A DNA stretch of 62,355 bases from Site-B1 sp963722665. Its GTDB lineage: Bacteria > Bacteroidota > Bacteroidia > Flavobacteriales > Flavobacteriaceae. Position 1 is the stretch's first letter; each line of letters opens with the position of its first letter. A program made the translations under genes and the position numbers. Below the pieces are notes generated by a model. It did no database searches. It saw only the letters and a program-made list of their open reading frames with translations, and had not been told where the DNA came from. The stretch covers positions 1 through 62,355 of the forward strand of contig CAVRNW010000017.1 in the NCBI GenBank assembly GCA_963722665.1, in the 5' to 3' direction. Below are positions 54,063 through 62,355 of the stretch, one piece after another.

Positions 54063-54994
54063 AGGGATTTATGCATCACGTAATGTAAACCTATTTTAGG
54101 AATAACAAAAGGTTTGCCAATTATTTCAAAACCGTTCTTTTTATAAAAATTCACTGCAATTTCTCTGGCATTACACCATACTTTGTCGACATTTTTTTGT
54201 TTTAGGATATCTTCTCCTTTTTCAATCAGCAAATTACCAAACCCTCTTTTTTGATAGCTCTTTAAAACAGCCATTCCGCGCAATTGATATTGTGATCCTT
54301 TTAAATCGGGATATTTATTTTTAATATACGTAACAACTGCCAGGATTTCATTATCAATAAATAATCCCAGATGAAATGTTTCCGGGTCATCATCATTTGC
54401 AAAGACACAGTCCTCAATTGGTCTTCCTTCCCTTAAAACAGGATGTCTTACTGAATGGGTTTCTTTTGATGTAATTGTTCTAATACTAATATATGGGTTA
54501 TCAATTTTATAGAGATTCGCAGGCATCCCATCATAATCAAACTGTTTTATGAATCTTAATCCACATTTGTCTATAACATTAATTGAATTGATATTATTAA
54601 TATGAGAATGGGCGTAGATCTCCCGTAATTTTAATATTTTAAATCCGTATTCTATACTGGCTAAGGCCGATTCTGTTGCATAGCCTTTATTCCAGTTTTT
54701 TTTGTAAAACCTGAATCCAACTTCGGACATATTTTCCTTAGGATGAAATTTAAGACCACACCAGCCCAGGAACTCATCAGTTTCCTTTATACAAACTGCC
54801 CACCGGCCCATCTTATTTGTTTCATATTCCTTATAGTTTAAAAGGAAATTTGAGGCTTCTTCAAGGGTTTTAAAGGGTTTATCACCCGTATGGATGACAA
54901 CTTCCGGATCATTATTCATTTGAAAAAAATGATACGCATCCATTTCAATGAATTCTCTTAAATACAGTCTTTCGGTTTGGGTTATTATTTTCAT
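54059..54994 (-). CDS. Two-domain GNAT acetyltransferase
   Basis: 311 residues made of two GNAT domains. Residues 1-165 are RimJ/RimL-like (TERLYLREFIEMDAYHFFQM, YKKNWNKGYATESALASIEY with the acetyl-CoA loop, SINVIDKCGLRFI). Residues 170-311 form a second GNAT (LRGMAVLKSYQKRGFGNLLI loop, VNFYKKNGFEIIG). Acetylates amino groups of unknown targets. Translationally coupled to the M15 gene downstream. Confidence 0.85.
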   Translation of the reverse strand: MKIITQTERLYLREFIEMDAYHFFQMNNDPEVVIHTGDKPFKTLEEASNFLLNYKEYETNKMGRWAVCIKETDEFLGWCGLKFHPKENMSEVGFRFYKKNWNKGYATESALASIEYGFKILKLREIYAHSHINNINSINVIDKCGLRFIKQFDYDGMPANLYKIDNPYISIRTITSKETHSVRHPVLREGRPIEDCVFANDDDPETFHLGLFIDNEILAVVTYIKNKYPDLKGSQYQLRGMAVLKSYQKRGFGNLLIEKGEDILKQKNVDKVWCNAREIAVNFYKKNGFEIIGKPFVIPKIGLHYVMHKSL

Positions 54995-55055
54995 CTATCA
55001 AACTTAATTATTTTTACTATCGAAATAAAATTTAATTAACTTCACTTAAAAAAGG

Positions 55056-55481
55056 ATGGCATATATTTTTAAGATCCTGGATAAAAAAGAAATAAGATCT
55101 ATTATCCCTTTAGTACAGGAGTTGTCGGGGCACAAGGTCTCTGATGCTATATTAGAAGTTCGATTTGCCGAAATGGTCAATCAAAATTATGAATGTGCGG
55201 TTGCTTACAGTGACGAAAAATTGATTGGTATTACAGGTCTTTGGTTCTGTACACGCCATTATTCGGGGAAAAGTGTGGAATTAGACCATGTAATTATCGA
55301 TAAACGTTATAGAAATAAAGGACTTGGAAAAGACTTTATGGAGTGGATCGAAAATTATGTTCGAGCCAAGGGATACGAAGCTATTGAACTTAATACCTAT
55401 GTTCAAAATTACCCATCACATAAATTCTATTATAATCAAGGTTTTGAAATTTTGGGCTATCACTTTTTAAAAAAACTGTAA
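55056..55481 (+). CDS. GNAT acetyltransferase
   Basis: 141 residues, single GNAT domain: IIPLVQELSGHKVSDAILEV, VELDHVIIDKRYRNKGLGKD with the R/Q-x-x-G-x-G/A acetyl-CoA loop (RNKGLG), and APHKFYYNQGFEILG-like SHKFYYNQGFEILGYHFLKK. Substrate unknown. Its end is 3 bases from the convergent peptidase E. Confidence 0.88.
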   Translation: MAYIFKILDKKEIRSIIPLVQELSGHKVSDAILEVRFAEMVNQNYECAVAYSDEKLIGITGLWFCTRHYSGKSVELDHVIIDKRYRNKGLGKDFMEWIENYVRAKGYEAIELNTYVQNYPSHKFYYNQGFEILGYHFLKKL

Positions 55482-55484
55482 TTT

Positions 55485-56192
55485 TTAGTTTAAAAAATTA
55501 AACTCAGTATCAGGATCAACTTCATAAGGATCTTTGTCATGTTCAAAAATTCTGGCAGGTAGTGTTCCTTTTAGTAATATTGAATCATTCTTAATTTTTA
55601 ACCAGCTTCCTTCCCGAATTCCTATTACAGGTTGGGTATTGAATTTATGAAACTCTTTAATTCTGGTTTCACGGGTTTCTCCCATATGTTTGCTGGTAGG
55701 ATCGGGATCCAGATAATGAGGGTTGATATTAAATGGGACAAATCCTAAGGTTTTAAAACTGGGTGGGTAAACGATTGGCATATCGTTAGTTGTATTCATT
55801 GTCAACCCACCAATATTACTACCTGCACTGGTGCCAAAATAAGGAGTTCCGTTTTTTACGACGTCCCTTAAAATGCTCATCAATTTGTGCTTATAGAGCT
55901 CATTTACAAGCACAAAAGTATTGCCCCCTCCTGTAAAAATCCCTTTTGCATTCTCGATGGCATCTTTTGGGTCATCAAATTCATGAATGCCCTTAACAGA
56001 AATATCAATTTTAGAAAAGGCTTTTTTTACAAGTGAGGTATATTCTTTATGACTAATTCCGCCAGGTCTGGCATAAGGGATGAATAATATTTCGTTAACA
56101 TCCTTGAAAAACATTTTTAATTCGTCTAAAATATATTCTAAATATCCACTACCATGAACTGTCGATGTACTTGCGAGAATTATGTTTTTCAT
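55485..56192 (-). CDS. pepE: Peptidase E (S51 dipeptidase)
   Basis: 235 residues, the usual length. Cytoplasmic Asp-X dipeptidase with a Ser-His-Glu triad in a class-I-glutaminase-like fold. NAKGIFTGGGNTFVLVNEL, GTPYFGTSAGSNIGGLTM (nucleophile Ser in TSAGS), INPHYLDPDPTSKHMGETRE and PVIGIREGSWL. Monocistronic. Confidence 0.92.
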   Translation of the reverse strand: MKNIILASTSTVHGSGYLEYILDELKMFFKDVNEILFIPYARPGGISHKEYTSLVKKAFSKIDISVKGIHEFDDPKDAIENAKGIFTGGGNTFVLVNELYKHKLMSILRDVVKNGTPYFGTSAGSNIGGLTMNTTNDMPIVYPPSFKTLGFVPFNINPHYLDPDPTSKHMGETRETRIKEFHKFNTQPVIGIREGSWLKIKNDSILLKGTLPARIFEHDKDPYEVDPDTEFNFLN

Positions 56193-56305
56193 ATCGTCAT
56201 ATTTTTAGTAAATTTATGTAAATACTGCTTTTAACAAAAGTTTAATTGGTATTTAAATTTTAATTAAGAGAATAAATAGTTACTTTATTGATAAAATCAG
56301 GCACT

Positions 56306-57112
56306 ATGAAAAACTTACTTTTATTTATGACAATTTTTATGATCTCCATGGATATAGAAGCACAGATAATTCAAAGGATCGAAGTAAATGGAAGGATAAT
56401 TGTGAGTGCCAATGATGTTGAAGGGGTCACTGTTTTTAATACATCATCTAATAAAGGGACCATAACCAGTGAAAAAGGAGAATTTCAACTGGAGGTCCGG
56501 TTAAACGACGTAGTTGAGTTTTCTGCATTGCAGTTTGAAAAATTTACTGTAACTATTGATGATAAAATATTGAACAATCGCTTTTTTACAGTTTATTTGG
56601 TAGAGCGTATTAACAAACTTGATGAGATCATTATTACTCCTTATGATATGCTAACGGGTAACATTATTGCCGATGTTAAAAGCGTTGAGACCTTCAATCC
56701 GCATTTGGATGCTATATATTTTGGAGTCAACGATCTTTATGGATATGATTTTACGGCCGATTATAAATCTGGAGTCGTCAATATAGCTATGACTCCACGA
56801 CAATTTGAATATAGTCCGGATTTGGTAAAGATCCTTGGAGGATTATTAAATCCTGTTTTCAAAACTGATAGGAACCGAATGGAGAAAAAGAGAAAAGATA
56901 TTTCTCAATTGGATTTAACCGATTTGTACGGTAAGGAATTCCTCATAAGAAGTTTTAATATTCCGGAAGATAGAATTGAGGAATTTGTAGCATTTGTAGA
57001 AGCCAATCAATTTGATTTTAACTTTCTGGATAAAGGAAATGAATTGCTGCTTATAGACCATTTATATGCCAAGAGTAAGCAATTTTTGAAAATTGATAAT
57101 GCCAAAAATTAG
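56306..57112 (+). CDS. Carboxypeptidase-regulatory-like domain protein, copy 1
   Basis: 268 residues (start ATG 56306). Signal peptide (LLLFMTIFMISMDIEAQ), then a CarboxypepD_reg-like domain: NGRIIVSANDVEGVTVFNTS, GTITSEKGEFQLEVRLNDVV, VYLVERINKLDEIII. The C-terminal half (ARRGLL-free, helical; NRMEKKRKDISQLDLTDLYG, PEDRIEEFVAFVEANQFD) is a periplasmic extension of unknown function. Overlaps the next, paralogous gene by 14 bases. Such genes precede DUF6702 and M1 peptidase genes in other Flavobacteriaceae. Confidence 0.82.
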   Translation: MKNLLLFMTIFMISMDIEAQIIQRIEVNGRIIVSANDVEGVTVFNTSSNKGTITSEKGEFQLEVRLNDVVEFSALQFEKFTVTIDDKILNNRFFTVYLVERINKLDEIIITPYDMLTGNIIADVKSVETFNPHLDAIYFGVNDLYGYDFTADYKSGVVNIAMTPRQFEYSPDLVKILGGLLNPVFKTDRNRMEKKRKDISQLDLTDLYGKEFLIRSFNIPEDRIEEFVAFVEANQFDFNFLDKGNELLLIDHLYAKSKQFLKIDNAKN

Positions 57113-57899
57113 ACAATCCTTTATAGGTTTTTTCTTCTGTGCATTAATCCCCTTTTTAACATTTTCTCAAATAGTTGAATTCAAAGGTCAAGTTGAGGCA
57201 AATTCTGATTTGGAAGGTATTCATGTATTAAATATTACTTCAAAGTATTATTCAATTACCGATGAAAATGGAGAATTCCACATTGAAGGTAAATTAAACG
57301 ACACCTTGGTAATTTCATCTGTTCAGTATAAAATAGTTTCCCTTATAATTTCTGATGAAGATATATGGAACTCATACTTGCAAATTGAACTGGAAGATTA
57401 TGTTAATGTGTTAAATGAAGTATTTATTGGAAATACTTTATCTGGAAATTTGGTAGATGATATTTCAAGTGTAAAAGGAAAACCAGATATTAACTTTTAT
57501 GATGTCGGCATTCCCGGATATACCGGAAAGCCAAAAACAAAAAGAGAAAGACAACTTTTTGAAGCTGACCATGGCAAATTTTTCTATTATTATGGAATCG
57601 GTTTTTCCATTAATGTGAATAAGATTTTAAATAGGGTTACAGGCAGAACCAAAATGCTTAAAAACAGAGTGCGACTTGAAAAACGGGATGAGTTAATGTA
57701 TAGGCTGAAAGCTAAGTTCTCCAAATCTCTTTTTAACGCCATTTCATTATCTCCTGAAGAACAAATTGAATTTTTTTACTTTTGTTCTGAGCATGAAGAT
57801 TTTATAAAAAAAGCTTCAAATCCAAGTGATTTATTCGTATATGCATATTTGCAAGAATTACTTTCTATATACAGTGAAAATGGAGCTATTAGGGATTAA
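57099..57899 (+). CDS. Carboxypeptidase-regulatory-like domain protein, copy 2
   Basis: 266 residues (start ATG 57099; two in-frame codons upstream would also be possible). Same layout as the preceding gene: signal peptide (FFCALIPFLTFSQ), DLEGIHVLNITSKYYSITDE, NGEFHIEGKLNDTLVISSVQ, LEDYVNVLNEVFIG, and a helical C-terminal half (SPEEQIEFFYFCSEHEDFIK). Clearly a tandem paralogue with diverged second half. Translationally coupled to copy 1. Confidence 0.82.
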   Translation: MPKIRQSFIGFFFCALIPFLTFSQIVEFKGQVEANSDLEGIHVLNITSKYYSITDENGEFHIEGKLNDTLVISSVQYKIVSLIISDEDIWNSYLQIELEDYVNVLNEVFIGNTLSGNLVDDISSVKGKPDINFYDVGIPGYTGKPKTKRERQLFEADHGKFFYYYGIGFSINVNKILNRVTGRTKMLKNRVRLEKRDELMYRLKAKFSKSLFNAISLSPEEQIEFFYFCSEHEDFIKKASNPSDLFVYAYLQELLSIYSENGAIRD

Positions 57900-57952
57900 T
57901 TATCTTTTGGAATGTTTTTTGCCTACATTAAAATAAATTACATTTATACTAG

Positions 57953-58474
57953 ATGCCAAAACTAAAAACACTCTTATTTTTTATATTTCTACCTTTGCTA
58001 TCGTTTACGGCCCTCCATAAATATTATGTTAGTTTAACAGAAATTGAATATGTTAAGGAAGAGCAGTCTGTTCAGATCATTACACGTATTTTTATCGATG
58101 ACTTTGAGTCTGCCTTAAGGAATCGATATGATGTGAATTTGACCTTACAAACTAAAAATGAAAACCTTGAAACCGAATATTATATTGAAAAATATTTAAA
58201 AGATAAGTTGAAGATTACTATCAATGATAAGCTTTTACCGTTCAATTTCCTTGGCAAAGAATATGAAGATGATATGGTGCTTTGTTATATGGAAATACCA
58301 AATATTGAAAGTGTTTCATCAATTGAAGTTGTCAATAAAATCCTTTATGATTTGTTTCCAGATCAAAAAAATATCGTGCGTATTAAAATCAACACAATAA
58401 ATAAGAGCATTTTGTTAATTAAGGAAAACGATAAAGGTTTGTTAAATTTTGAAAACACAAAAGAATTACCTTAA
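57953..58474 (+). CDS. DUF6702-family exported protein
   Basis: 173 residues. Signal peptide (LLFFIFLPLLSFTALHKYYV), then HKYYVSLTEIEYVKEEQSVQ and ITRIFIDDFESALRNRYDVN, the DUF6702 signature, with KILYDLFPDQKNIVRIKINT near the end. The early HKYYVS is conserved in the family. Unknown function; it consistently sits before an M1 peptidase gene, 43 bases apart here. Confidence 0.82.
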   Translation: MPKLKTLLFFIFLPLLSFTALHKYYVSLTEIEYVKEEQSVQIITRIFIDDFESALRNRYDVNLTLQTKNENLETEYYIEKYLKDKLKITINDKLLPFNFLGKEYEDDMVLCYMEIPNIESVSSIEVVNKILYDLFPDQKNIVRIKINTINKSILLIKENDKGLLNFENTKELP

Positions 58475-58517
58475 AAATCCTTAATTTCACATGCTTTTTT
58501 ATTCATACAATAATCAA

Positions 58518-60824
58518 ATGAAGACTTTAAAATATTTGTTATTTTCCTTTTTCTTTGTAGCGTTCACAGCTTTTGCACAAGAAGATCAACCCAAAGAACG
58601 AGAGTTAGGCCATACAAACAACAACAAGTTCAAACAATTGTATGATGAATTCTCTACACCAAATATGTTTAGGTCTGCATCCGGTGCACCAGGACCTGCA
58701 TATTATCAGCAAAAAGCAGATTATAATATGGATATTGAATTGGATGATGAAAACGCCAGGATCTATGGGTTTGAAACTATTACCTATACAAATAATTCAC
58801 CCGATGTACTAGAATATCTTTGGGTGCAGTTAGATCAGAATAAAAGAGCAAAAGATTCTAAATCGCCGTTAATTGAAAGTGACGGAGTGTCTACAACAAA
58901 CCGTGCTTCCGGGTTTGTGGATAAATTTATGGGAAAGTCTTTTGATGGAGGATTTAAGATACAAGAAGTTAAAGATATAAGCGGTAAATCACTTCCATAT
59001 GTCATTAACAGAACCATGATGCGGGTTGATATGCCAAAACCATTGGCTTCAGGTTCAACCTTTTCTTTCTCTATAAAATGGTGGTACAATATCAACGACC
59101 ATGTCAACCAAGGTGGAAGGTCGGGTTATGAATATTTTCCAAAAGATGGCAACAGAGCTTATGTTATAGCTCAATTTTTTCCAAGGATGGCTGTTTATAG
59201 TGATGTTGAAGGATGGCAGAATTCCCAATTCTGGGGACGGGATGAGTTTGCATTGCCTTTTGGTGACTATGAAGTGAATATAACAGTTCCTGCAGATCAT
59301 ATTCTTGATGCAACCGGACGATTGATAAATAGAAAAGAAGTTTTCACCAAGGAAATGATGAAGCGTTATGAAAAAGCAAAAAAATCCTATGATGAACCTG
59401 TAGTTATTGTTACGCAGGAAGAGGCAGAAATTGCTGAAAGATCAAAAAGCACTGGTAAGAAAACCTGGAAACTAAAAGCGGAAAATGTTCGTGATTTTGG
59501 CTTTGCAACCTCCAGAAAATTTATCTGGGATATGATGGCTGTTAAAATTGGCGGAAAAGATGTGATGGCTGTATCCTTATATCCTAAAGAAGGAAACCCA
59601 TTATGGGAAGACTGGTCAACCAAGGCAGTTGCAAGTACCTTAAGATCTTACTCAAGAATGACATTTGATTATCCATATCATAAGGCTATTTCCGTTCATG
59701 CCAGAAGTCAGGGAATGGAGTATCCTATGATTTGTTGGAATTATGGCAGACCAGATGAAAATGGCAATTATTCTGACAGAACAAAATTTGGAATGATGAG
59801 TGTGATAATTCATGAAGTAGGTCATAATTTTTTCCCAATGATCATAAATAGTGATGAACGACAATGGACATGGATGGATGAAGGTTTAAATACTTTTGTG
59901 CAATATATCGCTGAACAGGATTTTGGGGAATGGTATCCTGGTGCGTTGTCTCCGGGACAAGAAAAATATCCGTCCAGAAGAGGTCCGGCTTCAAAGATAA
60001 TTCCTTACATGAGTGGTGATCAGGATTTTATTGCACCAATCATGACAAAAGGATTGAATACTTATCAGTTTGGGAGCAATGCCTACAGCAAGCCTGCAAC
60101 AGGACTAAATATGTTACGTGAAACAATAATGGGTAGGGAGTTATTTGATTATGCCTTTAAAACTTATGCCCAACGCTGGATATTCAAGCATCCAACTCCT
60201 GAAGATTTTTTCAGAACCATGGAAGATGCTTCAGCTTTGGATCTTGATTGGTTTTGGAGAGGATGGTTTTATACGACCGATTATACGGATATTGGCGTAA
60301 AAGAGGTAAAGAAATATTTTGTTTCAAGTGAGCCTAACAAGCAAATCAAAGAAATGATGACCAGAAGAGGGATGAAACTTTCAGATCTGCCACCTTTTGT
60401 ATATCTGGTTGAAGAGGGTAGTGAAGATTTTACTGAAAACCTTCGAGATCAGGATATCATTGAAAATAATCCGACATTAAAGGAATATTTAATGGATAAT
60501 TTCACACCAGAAGAAAGGGCAAATATGAAAACTCCAAAATATTTCTATAAAGTAACATTTGACAAACCTGGAGGTTTGGTAATGCCTATAATTGCAGAAT
60601 ATGAATATGCCGATGGAACTAAAGAACGAATAACATATCCGGCTCAAATATGGAGATTTAACGATAAAGAAGTGAGTAAAGCAATTGCTTCCACTTCTGA
60701 ATTAGTGAAGATTACAGTTGACCCCGATTTGGAAACAGCCGATATTGATACATCAAATAATTCCTGGCCAAAAGAAATAAAACAGAGTAAATTCGATCAG
60801 TTTAAGAATCAACTTAAAAATTAG
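58518..60824 (+). CDS. M1-family metallopeptidase (aminopeptidase N-like)
   Basis: 768 residues (start ATG 58518), signal peptide (LLFSFFFVAFTAFAQEDQ). M1 fold: N-terminal beta domain (MDIELDDENARIYGFETITY), substrate motif QGMEYPMICWNYG in place of GxMEN, zinc site IIHEVGHNFFPMIINSDERQ with the third ligand Glu 19 residues after the last His (WMDEGLNTFVQYIAEQ), then the helical domain. It probably trims peptides in the periplasm or at the outer membrane. Intact. Last large gene of the 56306-61180 run. Confidence 0.93.
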   Translation: MKTLKYLLFSFFFVAFTAFAQEDQPKERELGHTNNNKFKQLYDEFSTPNMFRSASGAPGPAYYQQKADYNMDIELDDENARIYGFETITYTNNSPDVLEYLWVQLDQNKRAKDSKSPLIESDGVSTTNRASGFVDKFMGKSFDGGFKIQEVKDISGKSLPYVINRTMMRVDMPKPLASGSTFSFSIKWWYNINDHVNQGGRSGYEYFPKDGNRAYVIAQFFPRMAVYSDVEGWQNSQFWGRDEFALPFGDYEVNITVPADHILDATGRLINRKEVFTKEMMKRYEKAKKSYDEPVVIVTQEEAEIAERSKSTGKKTWKLKAENVRDFGFATSRKFIWDMMAVKIGGKDVMAVSLYPKEGNPLWEDWSTKAVASTLRSYSRMTFDYPYHKAISVHARSQGMEYPMICWNYGRPDENGNYSDRTKFGMMSVIIHEVGHNFFPMIINSDERQWTWMDEGLNTFVQYIAEQDFGEWYPGALSPGQEKYPSRRGPASKIIPYMSGDQDFIAPIMTKGLNTYQFGSNAYSKPATGLNMLRETIMGRELFDYAFKTYAQRWIFKHPTPEDFFRTMEDASALDLDWFWRGWFYTTDYTDIGVKEVKKYFVSSEPNKQIKEMMTRRGMKLSDLPPFVYLVEEGSEDFTENLRDQDIIENNPTLKEYLMDNFTPEERANMKTPKYFYKVTFDKPGGLVMPIIAEYEYADGTKERITYPAQIWRFNDKEVSKAIASTSELVKITVDPDLETADIDTSNNSWPKEIKQSKFDQFKNQLKN

Positions 60825-60892
60825 TAGAACAGAAAATAATTATTTTAGTTGTCTTTTTAAAATCTATTCAATCATCTCCTTATATTTGTATT

Positions 60893-61180
60893 GTGATACA
60901 ATTAGTAACATTATTATTTATTAGCGGCGCTGAAATAGCTTTTATTCTATTTATAGTCGTTATGGTATTTGGTTCTGATAAGATCCCTGATATTGCACGT
61001 GGTCTGGGCAAAGGCATGAGAACCCTAAAGGATGCTACTAACGATATCAAGCATGAGATAACAAAAAGTGCTAAAGATCAAGGTATTGATACTGATATTG
61101 TTAAAGATGTTAATAAGGAGATATCAAAGGTCAAGGACAATATCGATGAATTCACAGGTTCTGTAAAGCGCAAATTATAG
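60893..61180 (+). CDS. tatA: Sec-independent translocase component TatA
   Basis: 95 residues from a GTG start. One TM (EIAFILFIVVMVFGSDKIPD) with the hinge FG-x-x-K-I-P, then an amphipathic helix (ARGLGKGMRTLKDATNDIKH) and a charged tail. Forms the Tat pore; the Tat-signalled M15 peptidase in this window is a possible client. tatC is not in the window. It follows the M1 gene by 68 bases, an arrangement I recall from other Flavobacteriaceae. Confidence 0.92.
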   Translation: MIQLVTLLFISGAEIAFILFIVVMVFGSDKIPDIARGLGKGMRTLKDATNDIKHEITKSAKDQGIDTDIVKDVNKEISKVKDNIDEFTGSVKRKL

Positions 61181-61224
61181 TTCTTTCTCAATAAATAAAT
61201 TACTTCTTAATTTAAAAATGATCA

Positions 61225-62169
61225 CTAATCTTTTTTTGATTTTATATTAATTGTTGATATATAAATTCCAATTAAGAGTGAAGTTCCTATGAATAATAGT
61301 GAAAACCATTCAGGAATTTCAATCAAGCTTGCGGTCATTAGTTTAAGGGAAACAAATACAAGTATTGCAAAAACACTATACTTCAAATAAACGAATTTCT
61401 CTAGCATATTTGATAGGAAGAAGTATAGTGACCTCAAACCCATCACTGCAAAAATATTTGAGCTAAATACAATAAAAGGATCTGTCGTAACTGCAAAAAT
61501 TGCTGGAATACTATCTAATGCAAAAAGTAAGTCAGTAAATTCTATTGTTATCAATGCACCAAAAAGGGCAGTAAAAACTCTTTTTCCATTAACTATAGTA
61601 ATGTATTTTCCTCCATGTAATTCATTGCTAAATCGAAACAATTTCAAAATTCCTTTAGGCTCTTTAATTTCTTTATGTTCAACTTCTTTTTTCAACATTT
61701 TGAGGGCAGTAAACAAAAGAAATAGCCCAAAAACTATGTTCATTCCGTGGATTTTATTTATTAAAATAAGACCAACGCTTATTAGAATTGCGCGAAATAC
61801 AATTGCTCCGAGAATTCCAAGAAAAAGTAAATTGTGCTGATATTGTTTTGGAATTTTAAATGAAGTAAAAATGATTGCAATTACGAATAGATTATCAACA
61901 CTTAAGGTTAGCTCAATAATGTAACCTGTCAGGTATTTCACTACTGCTTGAGTTGGTTCTAGGTTATTAATATTGTTGACTAAAGAATTATCATAAAACC
62001 AATAAATAAAACCGGAGAATATTAAAGCATTGGTAATAAAGAAAATAGTTTCAAAAATAGCTCGACTTACCGATGTTTCTCGATTCTTTTTGTGTAAAAT
62101 AAAAAAATCAATTGACAGAAGTATAAGGACGTAGGTTATTAGAATAACCCAGGGCTTAATATTTTCCAT
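61225..62169 (-). CDS. TerC/Alx-family membrane protein
   Basis: 314 residues, eight to nine TM segments. The two conserved acidic motifs lie in IIELTLSVDNLFVIAIIFTS and IEFTDLLFALDSIPAIFAVT, and FSSNIFAVMGLRSLYFFLS is typical of the Alx type. Members export Mn2+ or act in metalation of exoenzymes. Single gene; converges with tatA (44-base gap). Confidence 0.92.
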   Translation of the reverse strand: MENIKPWVILITYVLILLSIDFFILHKKNRETSVSRAIFETIFFITNALIFSGFIYWFYDNSLVNNINNLEPTQAVVKYLTGYIIELTLSVDNLFVIAIIFTSFKIPKQYQHNLLFLGILGAIVFRAILISVGLILINKIHGMNIVFGLFLLFTALKMLKKEVEHKEIKEPKGILKLFRFSNELHGGKYITIVNGKRVFTALFGALITIEFTDLLFALDSIPAIFAVTTDPFIVFSSNIFAVMGLRSLYFFLSNMLEKFVYLKYSVFAILVFVSLKLMTASLIEIPEWFSLLFIGTSLLIGIYISTINIKSKKD

Positions 62170-62270
62170 ATTTCTTTAAGTGTTCTTTTTTGTATTTGTA
62201 ATAATATAAGTTTAGGTTGGCTGTTTTATAGAAGAATTGATCGCATTTATAATATTCCTAATATAAAAAC

Positions 62271-62355
62271 CTATATTTTTCTGCTAATTGTCAATCCATC
62301 ACGAATTGGTAGTAAAACAGATTCAATTCTTGTATCTTCTTTAAGTAATTTGTTA
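62271..62355 (-). CDS. O-methyltransferase, C-terminal end (partial)
   Basis: Only the last 27 codons are in the window, read on the minus strand: NKLLKEDTRIESVLLPIRDG then LTISRKI and a TAG stop. The ending LPIRDGLTISRK is that of caffeoyl-CoA-type O-methyltransferases (Methyltransf_3), including the tRNA-modifying TrmR type. The rest of the gene lies beyond 62355. Confidence 0.75.
   Translation of the reverse strand, partial: NKLLKEDTRIESVLLPIRDGLTISRKI

Noticed and set aside
1..62355. tRNA or rRNA genes
   Set aside because: No cloverleaf with a GGTTCGAATCC-type T arm or rRNA-like sequence was seen by eye in the intergenic regions; a tRNAscan run would settle this.

Overview
The window looks like a chromosomal piece of a member of the Flavobacteriaceae (Bacteroidota). 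The evidence is the low GC content, promoters of the TTG-N18/19-TAnnTTTG type, the short group-1 sigma factor without region 1.1, the type IX secretion genes (porT and the SprA 'plug' protein), a TamL-type lipoprotein Omp85, an AccD without zinc-ribbon cysteines, a Na+-pumping NADH:quinone reductase operon, and many small families restricted to Bacteroidota. No rRNA, tRNA, prophage, IS element or CRISPR array was recognised.

Layout. 1-570: 3' end of a Wzc-type tyrosine kinase. 570-4370: rpe, a BLUF photoreceptor and then rpoD, separated by about 2 kb of degenerate 7-8-bp repeats (GTGAATC/CGTAAAT type) that share longer exact duplications. 5.3-11.2 kb: accessory genes (DUF6134-like protein, degenerate CPBP protease-like protein, two dehydrogenases, a BetR-like regulator, a small exported protein). 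11.2-28.6 kb: pnp, rpsO, accD, fbaA, tamL, a SpoU methyltransferase, porT, ubiE/menG, trkA-trkH, an aminotransferase and a fatty acid desaturase. Between trkH and the aminotransferase sits a 1-kb fragment carrying the 3' half of an AraC gene (fused in frame to trkH), a complete response regulator and a truncated CHASE3 sensor kinase. 28.8-38.8 kb: rsmG, an envelope thiol/outer-membrane group (TlpA, DUF6029 barrel, Omp28, a 59-residue zinc-ribbon-like protein), pruA, an NRDE protein, a possible permuted NlpC/P60 protein, apaG and the T9SS plug gene. 39-46.5 kb: nqrABCDEF, a small nqr-linked gene and apbE, whose product flavinylates NqrB and NqrC. 46.6-62.3 kb: map-cupin-methyltransferase, a CoA-transferase, gpmI operon, M48, M15 and S51 peptidases, acetyltransferases, a paired carboxypeptidase-regulatory-like operon leading to an M1 peptidase and tatA, a TerC-family protein, and the end of an O-methyltransferase.

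Sequence integrity. Reading frames are broken by single-base indels in wzc, rpe, rpoD, rsmG and the M15 peptidase gene, and about 20 times within the 6 kb of nqrA-F. The protein sequence is otherwise well conserved on both sides of each break, and several of these genes are essential or central, so I treat most breaks as sequence errors and give coordinates for the repaired genes. Genes of similar size elsewhere (pnp, tamL, pruA, the M1 peptidase) have no breaks, so the concentration in nqr is itself notable.

Most unusual items: the trkH-AraC fusion and its 1-kb inserted signalling fragment; the degenerate repeat blocks around rpe/BLUF/rpoD; the nqr indel cluster; a BLUF protein lacking the usual Trp/Met switch residues; a 20-bp element shared by two distant upstream regions, one beside the BetR-like regulator gene; and the TlpA-DUF6029-Omp28 group as a candidate undescribed envelope redox module.
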